From G963701675 sp963701675 (GTDB lineage Bacteria > Planctomycetota > Planctomycetia > Gemmatales > Gemmataceae), in NCBI GenBank assembly GCA_963701675.1, contig OY969623.1, positions 7,626,001 to 7,690,000 on the forward strand: 64,000 nt of DNA, given 5' to 3'. Both the position numbers and the translations under genes were made by a program. Positions 53,041 through 61,321 of this stretch are shown here, piece after piece. The notes under the pieces are model-generated. The model had not been told where the DNA came from, searched no databases, and was given only the letters and a program-made list of their open reading frames with translations. Position 1 is the stretch's first letter, and every line of letters starts with the position of its first letter.

Positions 53041-55219
53041 TGAAGTCGGCGCGTCGCTGGTCGATAATCTCGTGTTTTTTCTTGCTGATGGCCTTGATGC
53101 ACGCATAGGCACTCGACAACTCGATGCCGCCGAGCCGGTTCAGAATCCGCATGATCTGTTCTTGATAACACATCACGCCGTAGGTTTCGGCGAGAACCTC
53201 CTCCATCACGGGGTGCGGATAGGTGGGTTTTTCTCGGCCATGCTTGCGGTTGATGTAGGCATCCACCATGCCGCCACCGAGCGGCCCGGGCCGATAAAGC
53301 GCATTGCAGGCAATCAAATCGCGGATGCTGTCCGGTTTCAAGCGCTTGAGCAATTCTCGAATGCCGTCGGATTCGAACTGAAAAACGCCCTTCGCGTCGC
53401 CGCGCTGAAGCAGTTCAAACGTTTTCGAATCGTCCAGCGGAAGCCGGGCGAGATCGATCTGGTCGCCGCGAGTTTTCGCGATGAGCCGGACGGCGTTTTG
53501 CAAAAGGGTGAGTGTTCGCAACCCGAGAAAATCCATCTTGAGCAAGCCGACTTTTTCGAGGTCGCCCATGACCCATTGCGTGGTAACGACCGCTTCGTCG
53601 TCCCGGCTGCCCGCATCGAAGTTACGCCGGATGACGCGATGCAGCGGCACATGGTCCGTGAGCGGTCCGTCTGCAATGACCACTCCGGCCGCGTGCGTGC
53701 CGGCATTACGGTTGGTGCCCTCCAGCCTGCGGGCGATGTCGATCAATTCACGAACCTGCGGGTCGGCGTCGTATTCCTTCTTCAAGTCCGGGTTAATTCG
53801 TAACGCTTCGTCCAGGGTCATGTTCAACGTTCGCGGGATCATGTCCGCAATCTGATTCACCCGCCCGAGCGACACATCCAGAGCTCGCCCGACGTCGCGC
53901 ACGGCCGCCTTCGCCGCCATAGTGCCGAACGTGGCGATTTGAGCAACGCTCTTCTCGCCGTATTTCTGGCGAACGTAGGCGATGACTTCGTCACGGCGTT
54001 CCTGGCAAAAATCGATGTCGATATCCGGCGCCTCGTTCCGGTTGGGATCGAGAAAGCGCTCGAAGAGCAGATCGTACTCCAATGGATCGACATCACTTAG
54101 GCGCAGAACATAACTCACGAGGGCGCCGCACGCGGAACCCCGCGCACTAGCCGGGATATCACGCTCTTGTGCAAATCGAACAAAGTCCCAGACGATCAGA
54201 AAGTAACTGGCGAAGCCCATCCGGCAAATGATGTCGAGTTCGTGCCGCAGTCGGTCGACGCTACCGGGCGGCGGATTCTCGCCATAACGTTCCAACAAGC
54301 CGGCTTCGCACAGCTGTCGCAGGTACGTTTCCGCATTGAGTCCCGCGGGCGGCGTAAAAACGGGGAAGTGCCGGGCGGAGAAATCCAACTCAATCGAGCA
54401 GCGGTCGGCGATCTCTTGACTCCGTTTGACCGCATCGAGGTGGTCGGGGAAAAGCGTGTACATTTCTTCCGGTGGCCGGACGTAAAACTGATTGCTGCCA
54501 TACCGGAGGCGTTGCTGGTCGGCGCGGACTTTCCGCGTGTTGATGCACAGAAGCACGTCATGGGCTTCTGCATCCGCTTCGGTCAGGTAGTGGGCATCAC
54601 AGGTGGCCACCAGCGGCAAGCCAAGCCGGTTCGCGACGTCGATGGCGCCCTCGGCGCAAAGGCGTTGCACGTCGAGTCCGTTGTTCTGAATCTCGACGTA
54701 GAACCGATCGCCGAAAACGCGCGCGAACCATTCCGCCAGCCGCAGCGCTTCGTCCAGCTGATTCTTAAGGATGAATTCGCTGAACTCGCTCGAGGCGCAG
54801 CCGCTGAGGCAGATGATCCCGTCGGCGTGCGCCTCCAGCAGCTCTTTGTCGATGCGGGGCACGTAGTAGTAACCGTCGAGAAAGGCAGCTGTCGCCATTT
54901 TGACCAGATTGCGAAAGCCCGTCCGGTTTTGGGCGAGCAAGGTCAGGTGAAAGCCTGCTTCGCCGCGCCGCCGGGCTTCCCTGTCCGACCGCGCTCCCGG
55001 CGCGACATACGCCTCGTAGCCGACGATGGGATTTAGCCCCGCATCACGGCATTCGGTGTAAAACTCAATGGCGCCGTACAGGTTGCCGTGATCGGTGAGC
55101 GCCAGAGCATTCATGCCCAGCTCTTTGGCCCGAGCAACCAACTCCGGAATTCGACTCGCGCCATCGAGTAGGCTGTAATGGCTATGGCAATGCAGATGTA
55201 CGAACGGCCGGTCCGGCAT
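53012..55219 (-). CDS. dnaE: DNA polymerase III alpha subunit, N-terminal fragment
   Basis: The ATG at 55219 has GAGGG five bases upstream. The PHP domain begins FVHLHCHSHYSLLDGASR. The polymerase core has GSACGALVSYVLRLSDVDP, the catalytic Asp pair in APDIDIDFCQERRDEVI, THAAGVVIADGPL and KMDFLGLRTLTLL. It ends out of register at ADFIAGAGARRR, where ADFIAGA-QERGVGEE is expected. Confidence 0.96.
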   Translation of the reverse strand: MPDRPFVHLHCHSHYSLLDGASRIPELVARAKELGMNALALTDHGNLYGAIEFYTECRDAGLNPIVGYEAYVAPGARSDREARRRGEAGFHLTLLAQNRTGFRNLVKMATAAFLDGYYYVPRIDKELLEAHADGIICLSGCASSEFSEFILKNQLDEALRLAEWFARVFGDRFYVEIQNNGLDVQRLCAEGAIDVANRLGLPLVATCDAHYLTEADAEAHDVLLCINTRKVRADQQRLRYGSNQFYVRPPEEMYTLFPDHLDAVKRSQEIADRCSIELDFSARHFPVFTPPAGLNAETYLRQLCEAGLLERYGENPPPGSVDRLRHELDIICRMGFASYFLIVWDFVRFAQERDIPASARGSACGALVSYVLRLSDVDPLEYDLLFERFLDPNRNEAPDIDIDFCQERRDEVIAYVRQKYGEKSVAQIATFGTMAAKAAVRDVGRALDVSLGRVNQIADMIPRTLNMTLDEALRINPDLKKEYDADPQVRELIDIARRLEGTNRNAGTHAAGVVIADGPLTDHVPLHRVIRRNFDAGSRDDEAVVTTQWVMGDLEKVGLLKMDFLGLRTLTLLQNAVRLIAKTRGDQIDLARLPLDDSKTFELLQRGDAKGVFQFESDGIRELLKRLKPDSIRDLIACNALYRPGPLGGGMVDAYINRKHGREKPTYPHPVMEEVLAETYGVMCYQEQIMRILNRLGGIELSSAYACIKAISKKKHEIIDQRRADFIAGAGARRR

Positions 55220-55505
55220 GTGATCCCTCACGGATTTCTACAATCTGTGACGCGTCGAAGGCTCAGGTGTTGGATTTTAACAAATGCGTCAAGGGGGGTT
55301 GATGATTTGCTGGAATGAAGGTGAATTCCAGTAGCTGCATTGAAAATGACACAAAGCTGGAGCGCAGGAAGCGGTGCACCTTTATTCTTGCATTTCGGCC
55401 CGGCCCTGCCCACAATACCGTCTTCCACCCAGCGGTTCATGGTTTCGCGTTGCCGACGTCGGCGCGCAGTTTTTGTTGGTCACCATCGCACAAGGAGCCC
55501 GGCCG

Positions 55506-56165
55506 ATGAGACCCCATCTATCGCTTCTGCGCGGTAAAGCGCTGATCTACACTCCCCGTCTCGAACTTTTGGAATCCCGCCTGCCACCCGGCGATGCCTT
55601 GCTCGGCGTCCTGTGGGGCATGGGGCTAGGGGATGAAGGGCTGACGGCGCATGAAGGGTGGCCGGGGCTGAGTCTTCGAAGCCCCGGCTTAGCATCCAGC
55701 GGCGGCATGGCAGACCGGGGCGTCGAAGACTCCGCCCCGGCCACCCAGCTTGGGTTGATGTTGTTCACTGAGTCCTTTGATGGTGTGGCACGCCCTGAGT
55801 CTTCGAAGGGCGTGACCTCACCCGAACAGCTGCAGTCCCCCACGCCCGTCGAAGACTCCGGGCGTGCCACCCCTGTACAACGAACCACACACCAACCCGA
55901 CGCGTTAGCGAGGGCGGGACTTACGTCGGCGGGCGTGGCCTCTCCCTCGCTTACGCCGCGGGTTAATGTCCCTTTCTCCCCGTCGTCGAGCGTTGTGGCG
56001 CCGGTCACCATCCACCCCGCGTTCGCCGCCGCCGTCAGTCGCGGTGTTCAGGCCAACGGCCCGACGGCCGGCGACGATGTCCTGACGCCGGGCAAGGAGA
56101 GCGTCGGCAAGCTGTATCGCCCGGACCCGCCGCCGGGCTCGCGCAAACACCATCTACGTCGATGA
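55506..56165 (+). CDS. Secreted beta-helix protein, N-terminal fragment with LESR motif and hairpin repeats
   Basis: The ATG at 55506 has GGAG upstream. LELLESRLPPGDALLG is a planctomycete N-terminal motif. The following 130 residues (for example SLRSPGLASSGG, ARPESSKGVTSP, PVEDSGRATPV) are translations of DNA palindromes rather than a normal fold. The frame ends soon after SVGKLYRPDPPPGSR, where NTIYVDDD should follow; one extra A at 56145-56147 explains this. Confidence 0.75.
   Translation: MRPHLSLLRGKALIYTPRLELLESRLPPGDALLGVLWGMGLGDEGLTAHEGWPGLSLRSPGLASSGGMADRGVEDSAPATQLGLMLFTESFDGVARPESSKGVTSPEQLQSPTPVEDSGRATPVQRTTHQPDALARAGLTSAGVASPSLTPRVNVPFSPSSSVVAPVTIHPAFAAAVSRGVQANGPTAGDDVLTPGKESVGKLYRPDPPPGSRKHHLRR
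55661..55688 (+). repeat. Hairpin with GAGTCTTCGA loop, copy 1
   Basis: GCCGGGGCT (55661-55669) pairs perfectly with AGCCCCGGC (55680-55688) around the loop GAGTCTTCGA. Confidence 0.9.
55715..55740 (-). repeat. Hairpin with GAGTCTTCGA loop, copy 2 (inverted)
   Basis: CCGGGGCG (55715-55722) pairs with CGCCCCGG (55733-55740); the loop TCGAAGACTC is the reverse complement of copy 1's loop. Confidence 0.9.
55789..55814 (+). repeat. Hairpin with GAGTCTTCGA loop, copy 3
   Basis: CACGCCCT (55789-55796) pairs with AGGGCGTG (55807-55814), loop GAGTCTTCGA. The stem differs from copy 1 but remains fully paired. Confidence 0.9.
55841..55866 (-). repeat. Hairpin with GAGTCTTCGA loop, copy 4 (inverted)
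   Basis: CACGCCCG (55841-55848) pairs with CGGGCGTG (55859-55866), loop TCGAAGACTC. Confidence 0.9.
55894..55964. repeat. Long inverted repeat, AACCCGACGCGTTAGCGAGGG type
   Basis: A 21-base left arm (55894-55914, beginning AACCCGACG) pairs with the right arm (55944-55964, ending CGCGGGTT) with a few mismatches, around a 29-base loop. It lies in the coding frame of the secreted protein. Confidence 0.75.
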
Positions 56166-56343
56166 CGACACCTGCCCCGCCACGGGCGACGGCTCCGCCG
56201 GCAACCCCTACTGCAAGATTCAGGACGGCCTCAACGCCGCCGCCAACGGCGATACCATCCTCGTCGATGACGGCACCTATGTCGAAAACCTCGTCGCCCC
56301 CAATGGCATCGACTTCATCCTGCAGAGCGTCAACGGGCCGGAG

Positions 56344-57171
56344 GTGACGGTGATTGATGGGAGCGGGGAGGTGGCGCCGGTAATGTCGATGATCGACTCT
56401 GGTCAGACGCTTGCGACGGTGTTGGACGGTCTTACCATTACCGGTGGAACAGGTGATAACCAAAGTAAGAAGGGCGGTGGGATGTATTCGATCAATGCAG
56501 GCGCGACACTTCGGAACTGCATCATCACTGGCAATAGTGCTCTTGGCAATACCGTTCATTCATCGGGTGGAGGCCTCGCCTTTGATTCTGGAATAGTAGA
56601 CACTGCATTTATCCTCGAGAATTGCCTAATCGCTGATAATATCGCCGCGGGCACAGGTGATGGCGGCGGGCTGTGGGTCTTAGGCAACCAGGTCTCGATA
56701 ACCGGATGCACATTCAGCAACAACTCAGCACCTGATAAAGGTGATGGTTTCTATAGGTCAGGCGCTGCATTCTCTTTCACTATTTCGAATTCAATCTTCT
56801 ACGGCAACGGCGACGTCGGCGACGCCAATGAAATCTACATGGCCAACGGCACCGGCACCATCAACTACACCGACATCGAAGGCGGGCAGAACGGCGTGAC
56901 GAAGGACTCCGGCACGCTCAACTGGGGTCCCGGCATTCTGAACGTCGATCCGAAGTTCGTGAACCCCTCGGCCGGCGACTATCACCTGAAACCCGGCTCG
57001 CCGGTGAGCAACAAAGGCGACCCGGCCTACACGGGCATCGGCGAAACCGACATCGACGGCGACCCGCGCGTCCTCTACGGCCGCATCGACCTCGGGGCGG
57101 ACGAATGGGTCCGCGCCCGGCCGAAACCGGTTGGCGCCGACCCGTCGCCACCGCCGACGGCGGTGCCGTGA
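56344..57171 (+). CDS. Secreted right-handed beta-helix protein, C-terminal fragment
   Basis: Reads on in frame from 56146 (NTIYVDDDTCPATGDGSAGN), so its real N-terminus is the preceding fragment. GTGDNQSKKGGGMYSINAG, LRNCIITGNSA, LENCLIADNIAAG and ITGCTFSNNSAPD are repeats of the polymorphic-membrane-protein/pectate-lyase-like helix. It ends in DIDGDPRVLYGRIDLGADE, common in such proteins. A surface role is likely. Confidence 0.8.
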   Translation: MTVIDGSGEVAPVMSMIDSGQTLATVLDGLTITGGTGDNQSKKGGGMYSINAGATLRNCIITGNSALGNTVHSSGGGLAFDSGIVDTAFILENCLIADNIAAGTGDGGGLWVLGNQVSITGCTFSNNSAPDKGDGFYRSGAAFSFTISNSIFYGNGDVGDANEIYMANGTGTINYTDIEGGQNGVTKDSGTLNWGPGILNVDPKFVNPSAGDYHLKPGSPVSNKGDPAYTGIGETDIDGDPRVLYGRIDLGADEWVRARPKPVGADPSPPPTAVP

Positions 57172-57229
57172 TCGACCGCGCACATGCCCCGGAGCGTCGG
57201 CATCGGCTATACTGCCTGTGGAGGTTTCA

Positions 57230-57494
57230 ATGGTACGACAACCCCGATACACGAAAGACGAGCATGCCCGGCTGGGCAATGAAATCTACGAACAACAGGT
57301 CCGCTCGCACGTTGAGTCTGCAAATCATGGCCGAATTGTCGCCATCGACGTCGACTCCGGAAGTGGCCGACGACACATTAAGTGCGTCGGAGCGCTTGTT
57401 GGGACGGAAGCCCGACGCACAGATTTGGTGCGTTCGCGTGGGTTATCCGGCCGTGCATCGCTTCGGCCCGCGTGCCGGGATGGAATCAGCGTGA
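57230..57494 (+). pseudogene. Small partner protein of the aspartic protease, apparently frameshifted
   Basis: The ATG at 57230 has GGAGG six bases upstream. MVRQPRYTKDEHARLGNEIY and NHGRIVAIDVDSG are in one frame; EVADDTLSASERLLGRK and DAQIWCVRVGYPAVHRF are in the next. One missing base near 57362 joins them to about 88 residues. The family is small, of unknown function, and often precedes an aspartic protease gene; its stop overlaps the protease start (GTGA). Confidence 0.7.
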
Positions 57495-57943
57495 TCGTCG
57501 GCACTGTAAACGCGAACATCGAAGCCATCATCCAACTCAGCGTGGCGGACGCGCATGGCGAATGGCACGATCTCGAAGGCGTCATCGACACGGGTTTCAG
57601 CGGATTCATCACGCTGCCGGGGACGGTCATTTCCGTGTTTGCACCTCCGTGGATATGCCGGCAAGAAGCCCAACTCGCCGATGGAAGCCTACAGACATTC
57701 GATGTGTATTCTGCCGCCGTTCGTTGGAGGGCCGAGGTACGAACCGTGGAAGTCGAGGCCGCGGACGTGCAGCCGCTGGTGGGGATGGGTTGCCTGGCCA
57801 GTGGCCACGCCCGTTTGGTTTTCCGTGGCATGGGCCACGTCCACATCAACGCGTGTCACGAGAAATCACCCACAGGCTCAACATTTTTTCGATTTTGGAC
57901 CAGTGCCCGGCGACGGACCGCGCATCCACGCGACATCTCTTAA
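57491..57943 (+). CDS. Clan AA (retropepsin-like) aspartic protease
   Basis: About 150 residues from a GTG at 57491. VIVGTVNANIEAIIQL leads to the catalytic LEGVIDTGFSGFITLP (DTG), then LADGSLQTFDVY and PLVGMGCLASGH. Single-domain proteases of this kind act as dimers. The tail after HVHINACHEK has no similarity to the family that I can see, so it may be out of frame. A paired arrangement with the upstream small gene recalls toxin-antitoxin modules, but that is unproven. Confidence 0.8.
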   Translation: MIVGTVNANIEAIIQLSVADAHGEWHDLEGVIDTGFSGFITLPGTVISVFAPPWICRQEAQLADGSLQTFDVYSAAVRWRAEVRTVEVEAADVQPLVGMGCLASGHARLVFRGMGHVHINACHEKSPTGSTFFRFWTSARRRTAHPRDIS

Positions 57944-58051
57944 CACACTTAACGTGACATGGCACGTCAGTCCGCGCGGAACCGCGACCGCTGCCTACAC
58001 ATCGTTGGTCCAGTGGATGAGTGGCGAATATTGCTCGTCGTGATGGCTTGA

Positions 58052-58786
58052 TTATTGCGACAGGGCGTCGGGCTCGGTTACTGCGCGGAGGTAAAGTGCC
58101 AGGAGCATCTGGACTGCAAGAACGCGCTGCCAGTCGGCGTAGACAAGAGTGACCGTCGTGCCTTCTTCGTCGGCGCCGATGTTCTCGGTGGCGCTCGAAA
58201 GTCCGTGATGCAGCAGTTCGAGAATCTCCGCTACACGGGCCGCCTGGGCCGGCGTTAGTTTTTGCGGGAGCGGCGGCAGCGGCTGGTCGCGGACGAACAG
58301 GCCCGTCCGCGAACGAGTGACATCCGTGCCGGTGTTGACCGTGAAGTCAAACTCCGGTTCGAGCGGGTTGGCGTGGGGATTTGCCGACTCGGTGGCGGGT
58401 AATGCCGCCTGGCGGGCCTGAGAGCCTGAGGATGCGGGCACGGGGTCGGCGCCCGCCAAAGTTGCCATGCGTGCCTTGATTTCTTCGTCGGAACCAAACC
58501 GCAACAGGGAGCGGCCGATGCCGACTTGATCCCCCGGCCGCAGCCGGCGGATTTGCACGGTCTTTCCGTTGACCTTCGTTCCGTTGGTGCTCTCAAGATC
58601 GGTGAGAATCACGTCGCCGTTGTCGACTTGAATTTTGGCATGAAACCGGCTGATGCGTTCGTCGTTTAGCCGCAGCAAATTGCCTTCTTCACGACCGATG
58701 GTGATCGGGTTGTTCTGGGACAAATCGATGTCGCGGAAAATACGCCCGCGGTCGATTCCTTCCAACACCTGAAAGGTGACGTTCAT
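58052..58786 (-). CDS. FHA-domain protein
   Basis: 244 residues. The forkhead-associated domain is at about 1-100: ITIGREEGNLLRLNDERISRFH and LTDLESTNGTKVNG contain the phosphothreonine-binding Arg, Ser and Asn. The rest is Pro/Ala-rich, then helical (AARVAEILELLHHGL). FHA proteins read the output of Ser/Thr kinases such as those at 17.9-26 kb (inference). Confidence 0.92.
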   Translation of the reverse strand: MNVTFQVLEGIDRGRIFRDIDLSQNNPITIGREEGNLLRLNDERISRFHAKIQVDNGDVILTDLESTNGTKVNGKTVQIRRLRPGDQVGIGRSLLRFGSDEEIKARMATLAGADPVPASSGSQARQAALPATESANPHANPLEPEFDFTVNTGTDVTRSRTGLFVRDQPLPPLPQKLTPAQAARVAEILELLHHGLSSATENIGADEEGTTVTLVYADWQRVLAVQMLLALYLRAVTEPDALSQ

Positions 58787-58874
58787 AATCGCATCGCCCT
58801 ACCGCTGCCCGGCACTCATTATGGCAGTCGCTGTCGTGTGGACGCAACCACATTACAGCTGAGCGCGTACATTG

Positions 58875-59795
58875 CTAGATTGTCAGTCCCCAGCATTCGA
58901 ATGTCAATTCGGGCGCCACCATCCGGCATGGGCGGAGGTGGCGAAACCACGTTAGCTGCCGTTTGGCAAACTGCCGACTTCGATTCTGAACTCGAGTAAT
59001 CGTATCTTCCAGCGGCGAACCCGTGTCGAGAAAGTCGATGATTTCCTGGTATCCAACCGCCTGGGCGGCTTCTCGGCTGAGCGGCCTTTCCAGTCGGCGA
59101 AGGGACCGCACTTCATCGACGAACCCGTCGGCCATCATTTGCGCCACCCGTTCATCGATGCGGCGATAAAGTTGATCACGTGAAATGTCCAAGCATAGCA
59201 CTTTTTCTTCCCCGATGGAGTTTACATCATTTGCAGGCCAATCTCGTTGATAGTCGCTGATCGGCTTACCGGTTGCGTCCCAGACTTCGAGGGCGCGGAT
59301 AATTCGGCGTTGGTCGTTTGGATGAACGCGGGCTGCCGTGGCCGGATCAACAGCGGCAAGTCGGCGGTGAAGCGCCGCGTTCCCGTCTACTTCTGCTTCC
59401 TGTTCCAATTGCAGCCGTAGTTGCGAGTTCGCGCTGGGTCCCTTGAATAGTCCATACAAAAGCGCCTTCAGGTACATTGGCGTTCCGCCGACAAACAGCA
59501 CCCGTTTCCCACGTGCTTCGATGTCGCGGCAACAAGCGGCGGCCCGTTCGAGCCACCAAGCCACGCTGCCCGATTCACAAGGTTCCAGTTCATCGATCAG
59601 ATGGTGCCGCACCCGCTTTCGGTCACTGAGACTGGGTTTCGCGGTGCCGATGTCCATTCCGCGGTATACCGCCATCGAGTCCATCGAGATGATTTCTGCG
59701 TCCATGCGTTCAGCAAGTTCTACTCCTAGTGCGGTTTTCCCTGATGCGGTGGGACCGGTAAGAATGCACACGTTTTGAAACGGACGGGGAAGCAT
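58875..59795 (-). CDS. miaA: tRNA dimethylallyltransferase
   Basis: 306 residues. P-loop GPTASGKT at 14-21, then ISMDSMAVYRGMDIGTAKPS, HHLIDELEP, VGGTPMYLKALLYGLF and the C-terminal FAKRQLTWFRHL. It adds dimethylallyl to A37 of UNN-reading tRNAs. Length and motifs are normal. Confidence 0.96.
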   Translation of the reverse strand: MLPRPFQNVCILTGPTASGKTALGVELAERMDAEIISMDSMAVYRGMDIGTAKPSLSDRKRVRHHLIDELEPCESGSVAWWLERAAACCRDIEARGKRVLFVGGTPMYLKALLYGLFKGPSANSQLRLQLEQEAEVDGNAALHRRLAAVDPATAARVHPNDQRRIIRALEVWDATGKPISDYQRDWPANDVNSIGEEKVLCLDISRDQLYRRIDERVAQMMADGFVDEVRSLRRLERPLSREAAQAVGYQEIIDFLDTGSPLEDTITRVQNRSRQFAKRQLTWFRHLRPCRMVAPELTFECWGLTI

Positions 59796-59830
59796 CGTCC
59801 CTGAATTCTAACAAACGCTGAAGTATGAAG

Positions 59831-59866
59831 GATGAACGATGAACAGAATTTGATTCATCGTTCATC
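59831..59866. repeat. Perfect 13-bp inverted repeat of GATGAAC type
   Basis: GATGAACGATGAA (59831-59843) is the exact reverse complement of TTCATCGTTCATC (59854-59866). A further TTCATCG unit follows at about 59876-59882. The repeat supplies the final codons of the YbaK-like gene. Confidence 0.85.
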
Positions 59867-60344
59867 GTTTCTCGTTCATCGTTTGCTTGAAATGCGGGCG
59901 AGCAAATGCCAAACGGCGAGGTCGTTCGTAGTGCTCGAAATCGCGGCAACGCATGCGATAAGACACGCCGTGCGTCTGGCCTTCGAACACGAGGTAGGTC
60001 TCTCGATCAATCGTGTCTTCTAGAAGCGTGGACAATCCGTAGAGGTTGCCGAAAGGCGGGATCGCGCCCCATTCGCAATCGGGAAAGATCTCGGCGATTT
60101 CCTCGTTCCGAGCCAGTCGAACCGGTTCGCCAAGCGTGACGGTCAAGAGGGTGGTATCCAATCGGTAGGTTGCCGGTAGGACAGCCAACAGATAGTTTTT
60201 TACGCCTTTGAGCAGCACACACTTGGCCACTTGACGGCCCGGGACGTGCAAGAAGCGGGCACGTTTTTGCGATGTGTAGGCCGGTGGATGAAAGAGCATC
60301 TCGCAGTCCACCCGGTTTTCGGCGAGGAAGGTGGAAACCCTCAT
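59862..60344 (-). CDS. YbaK/EbsC-type aminoacyl-tRNA deacylase
   Basis: 160 residues. VAKCVLLKGVKNYLLAVLPA has the conserved Lys of the YbaK/ProX family, and CEWGAIPPFGNLYGLSTLL is the substrate-loop signature. Members hydrolyse mischarged tRNAs (Ala-tRNAPro, Cys-tRNAPro). The C-terminal MNEKR-stop comes from a palindromic repeat. Confidence 0.9.
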   Translation of the reverse strand: MRVSTFLAENRVDCEMLFHPPAYTSQKRARFLHVPGRQVAKCVLLKGVKNYLLAVLPATYRLDTTLLTVTLGEPVRLARNEEIAEIFPDCEWGAIPPFGNLYGLSTLLEDTIDRETYLVFEGQTHGVSYRMRCRDFEHYERPRRLAFARPHFKQTMNEKR

Positions 60345-60490
60345 GGGGCCTCAGTGTTGGTTCGGGCTCGCTGGAGGACGCCCTGAGTATAATGGAGCCG
60401 ACACGATAAACTCACGCGAATGTTCCACGTATTCCGTCGTTCGTTGCGGCCCACGCGTCGGGTTGGAAAGGCTGTGTCGGATTTGCGGCC

Positions 60491-61321
60491 ATGCTGAGAG
60501 ACGATAACATCGAAGTCCGAAATCATCGCATTCCCCGCGGGCGCTTCCGCTCGGTGCTCTTCGACTTTGACGGTACGCTGTCACTCATCCGCGAAGGCTG
60601 GCCGAACATCATGATCCCCATGATGGTCGAGATTATTCGTGAGACGGGTAGCGATGAAAGCCTGCGCGAAGTCTACGAAGTCGTCGAAGATTTCGTAATG
60701 AGGCTCAACGGCCGACAGACCATTTACCAGATGATCCAACTCGCCGACGAGGTGCGTCAGCGGGGTGGAAAGCCGTTGCAACCCATTGAGTACAAGCGCC
60801 GCTATCATGCCCTACTTGGGGAACATATCAAAACCCGGATCGCGGCCTTGGAATCGGGCCAATTGACACCCGCAAAAGCAACGGTGCCCGGCAGCCATTC
60901 ATTCTTGGCTCAGTTACGCGAACGCGGTTTGACGCTGTACTTGGCCAGTGGCACGGACCTGCCTTTCGTCCGCCGCGAGGCGGAATTGCTGCAACTGACG
61001 CCGTTCTTCGGACCACACATCTATGGTGCGCTCGACGATTACGAAAACTTCTCGAAGAAGCTGGTCATCGATCAAATCCTGGCCGAACATCAGCTTCAGG
61101 GTGATGAACTCCTGGCTTTCGGCGACGGCTTCGTGGAGATCGAAGAAGTCAAGCGTGTCGGAGGCGTCGCTGTGGGTGTCGCCAGCGACGAGGTCAATCG
61201 TTGCGGCATCAGCGAATGGAAGCGGGAACGGCTACTTCGCGCCGGCGCCGATCTGATCATCCCGGATTATCGAAAGGGCGAAGAACTCATCAAGTATTTG
61301 TTCGGCGCTGAGACAAGATGA
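60491..61321 (+). CDS. HAD-superfamily hydrolase
   Basis: 276 residues. Motif I is VLFDFDGTLSLI; motif II TLYLASGTD; motif III lysine in SKKLVI; motif IV LLAFGDGFVEIEE. A helical cap lies between I and II. The closest activity is a phosphoglycolate-phosphatase-like phosphomonoesterase, but the substrate is unknown. It overlaps the next gene by four bases (ATGA). Confidence 0.9.
   Translation: MLRDDNIEVRNHRIPRGRFRSVLFDFDGTLSLIREGWPNIMIPMMVEIIRETGSDESLREVYEVVEDFVMRLNGRQTIYQMIQLADEVRQRGGKPLQPIEYKRRYHALLGEHIKTRIAALESGQLTPAKATVPGSHSFLAQLRERGLTLYLASGTDLPFVRREAELLQLTPFFGPHIYGALDDYENFSKKLVIDQILAEHQLQGDELLAFGDGFVEIEEVKRVGGVAVGVASDEVNRCGISEWKRERLLRAGADLIIPDYRKGEELIKYLFGAETR

Noticed and set aside
55661..55964. 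CRISPR array
   Set aside because: The repeated units are hairpins of alternating orientation with variable stems, without regular spacers or cas genes.
57131..57943. One 270-residue protein
   Set aside because: Its first third mixes two genes: the small partner is in this frame only up to about 57362, and the protease has its own GTG at 57491.
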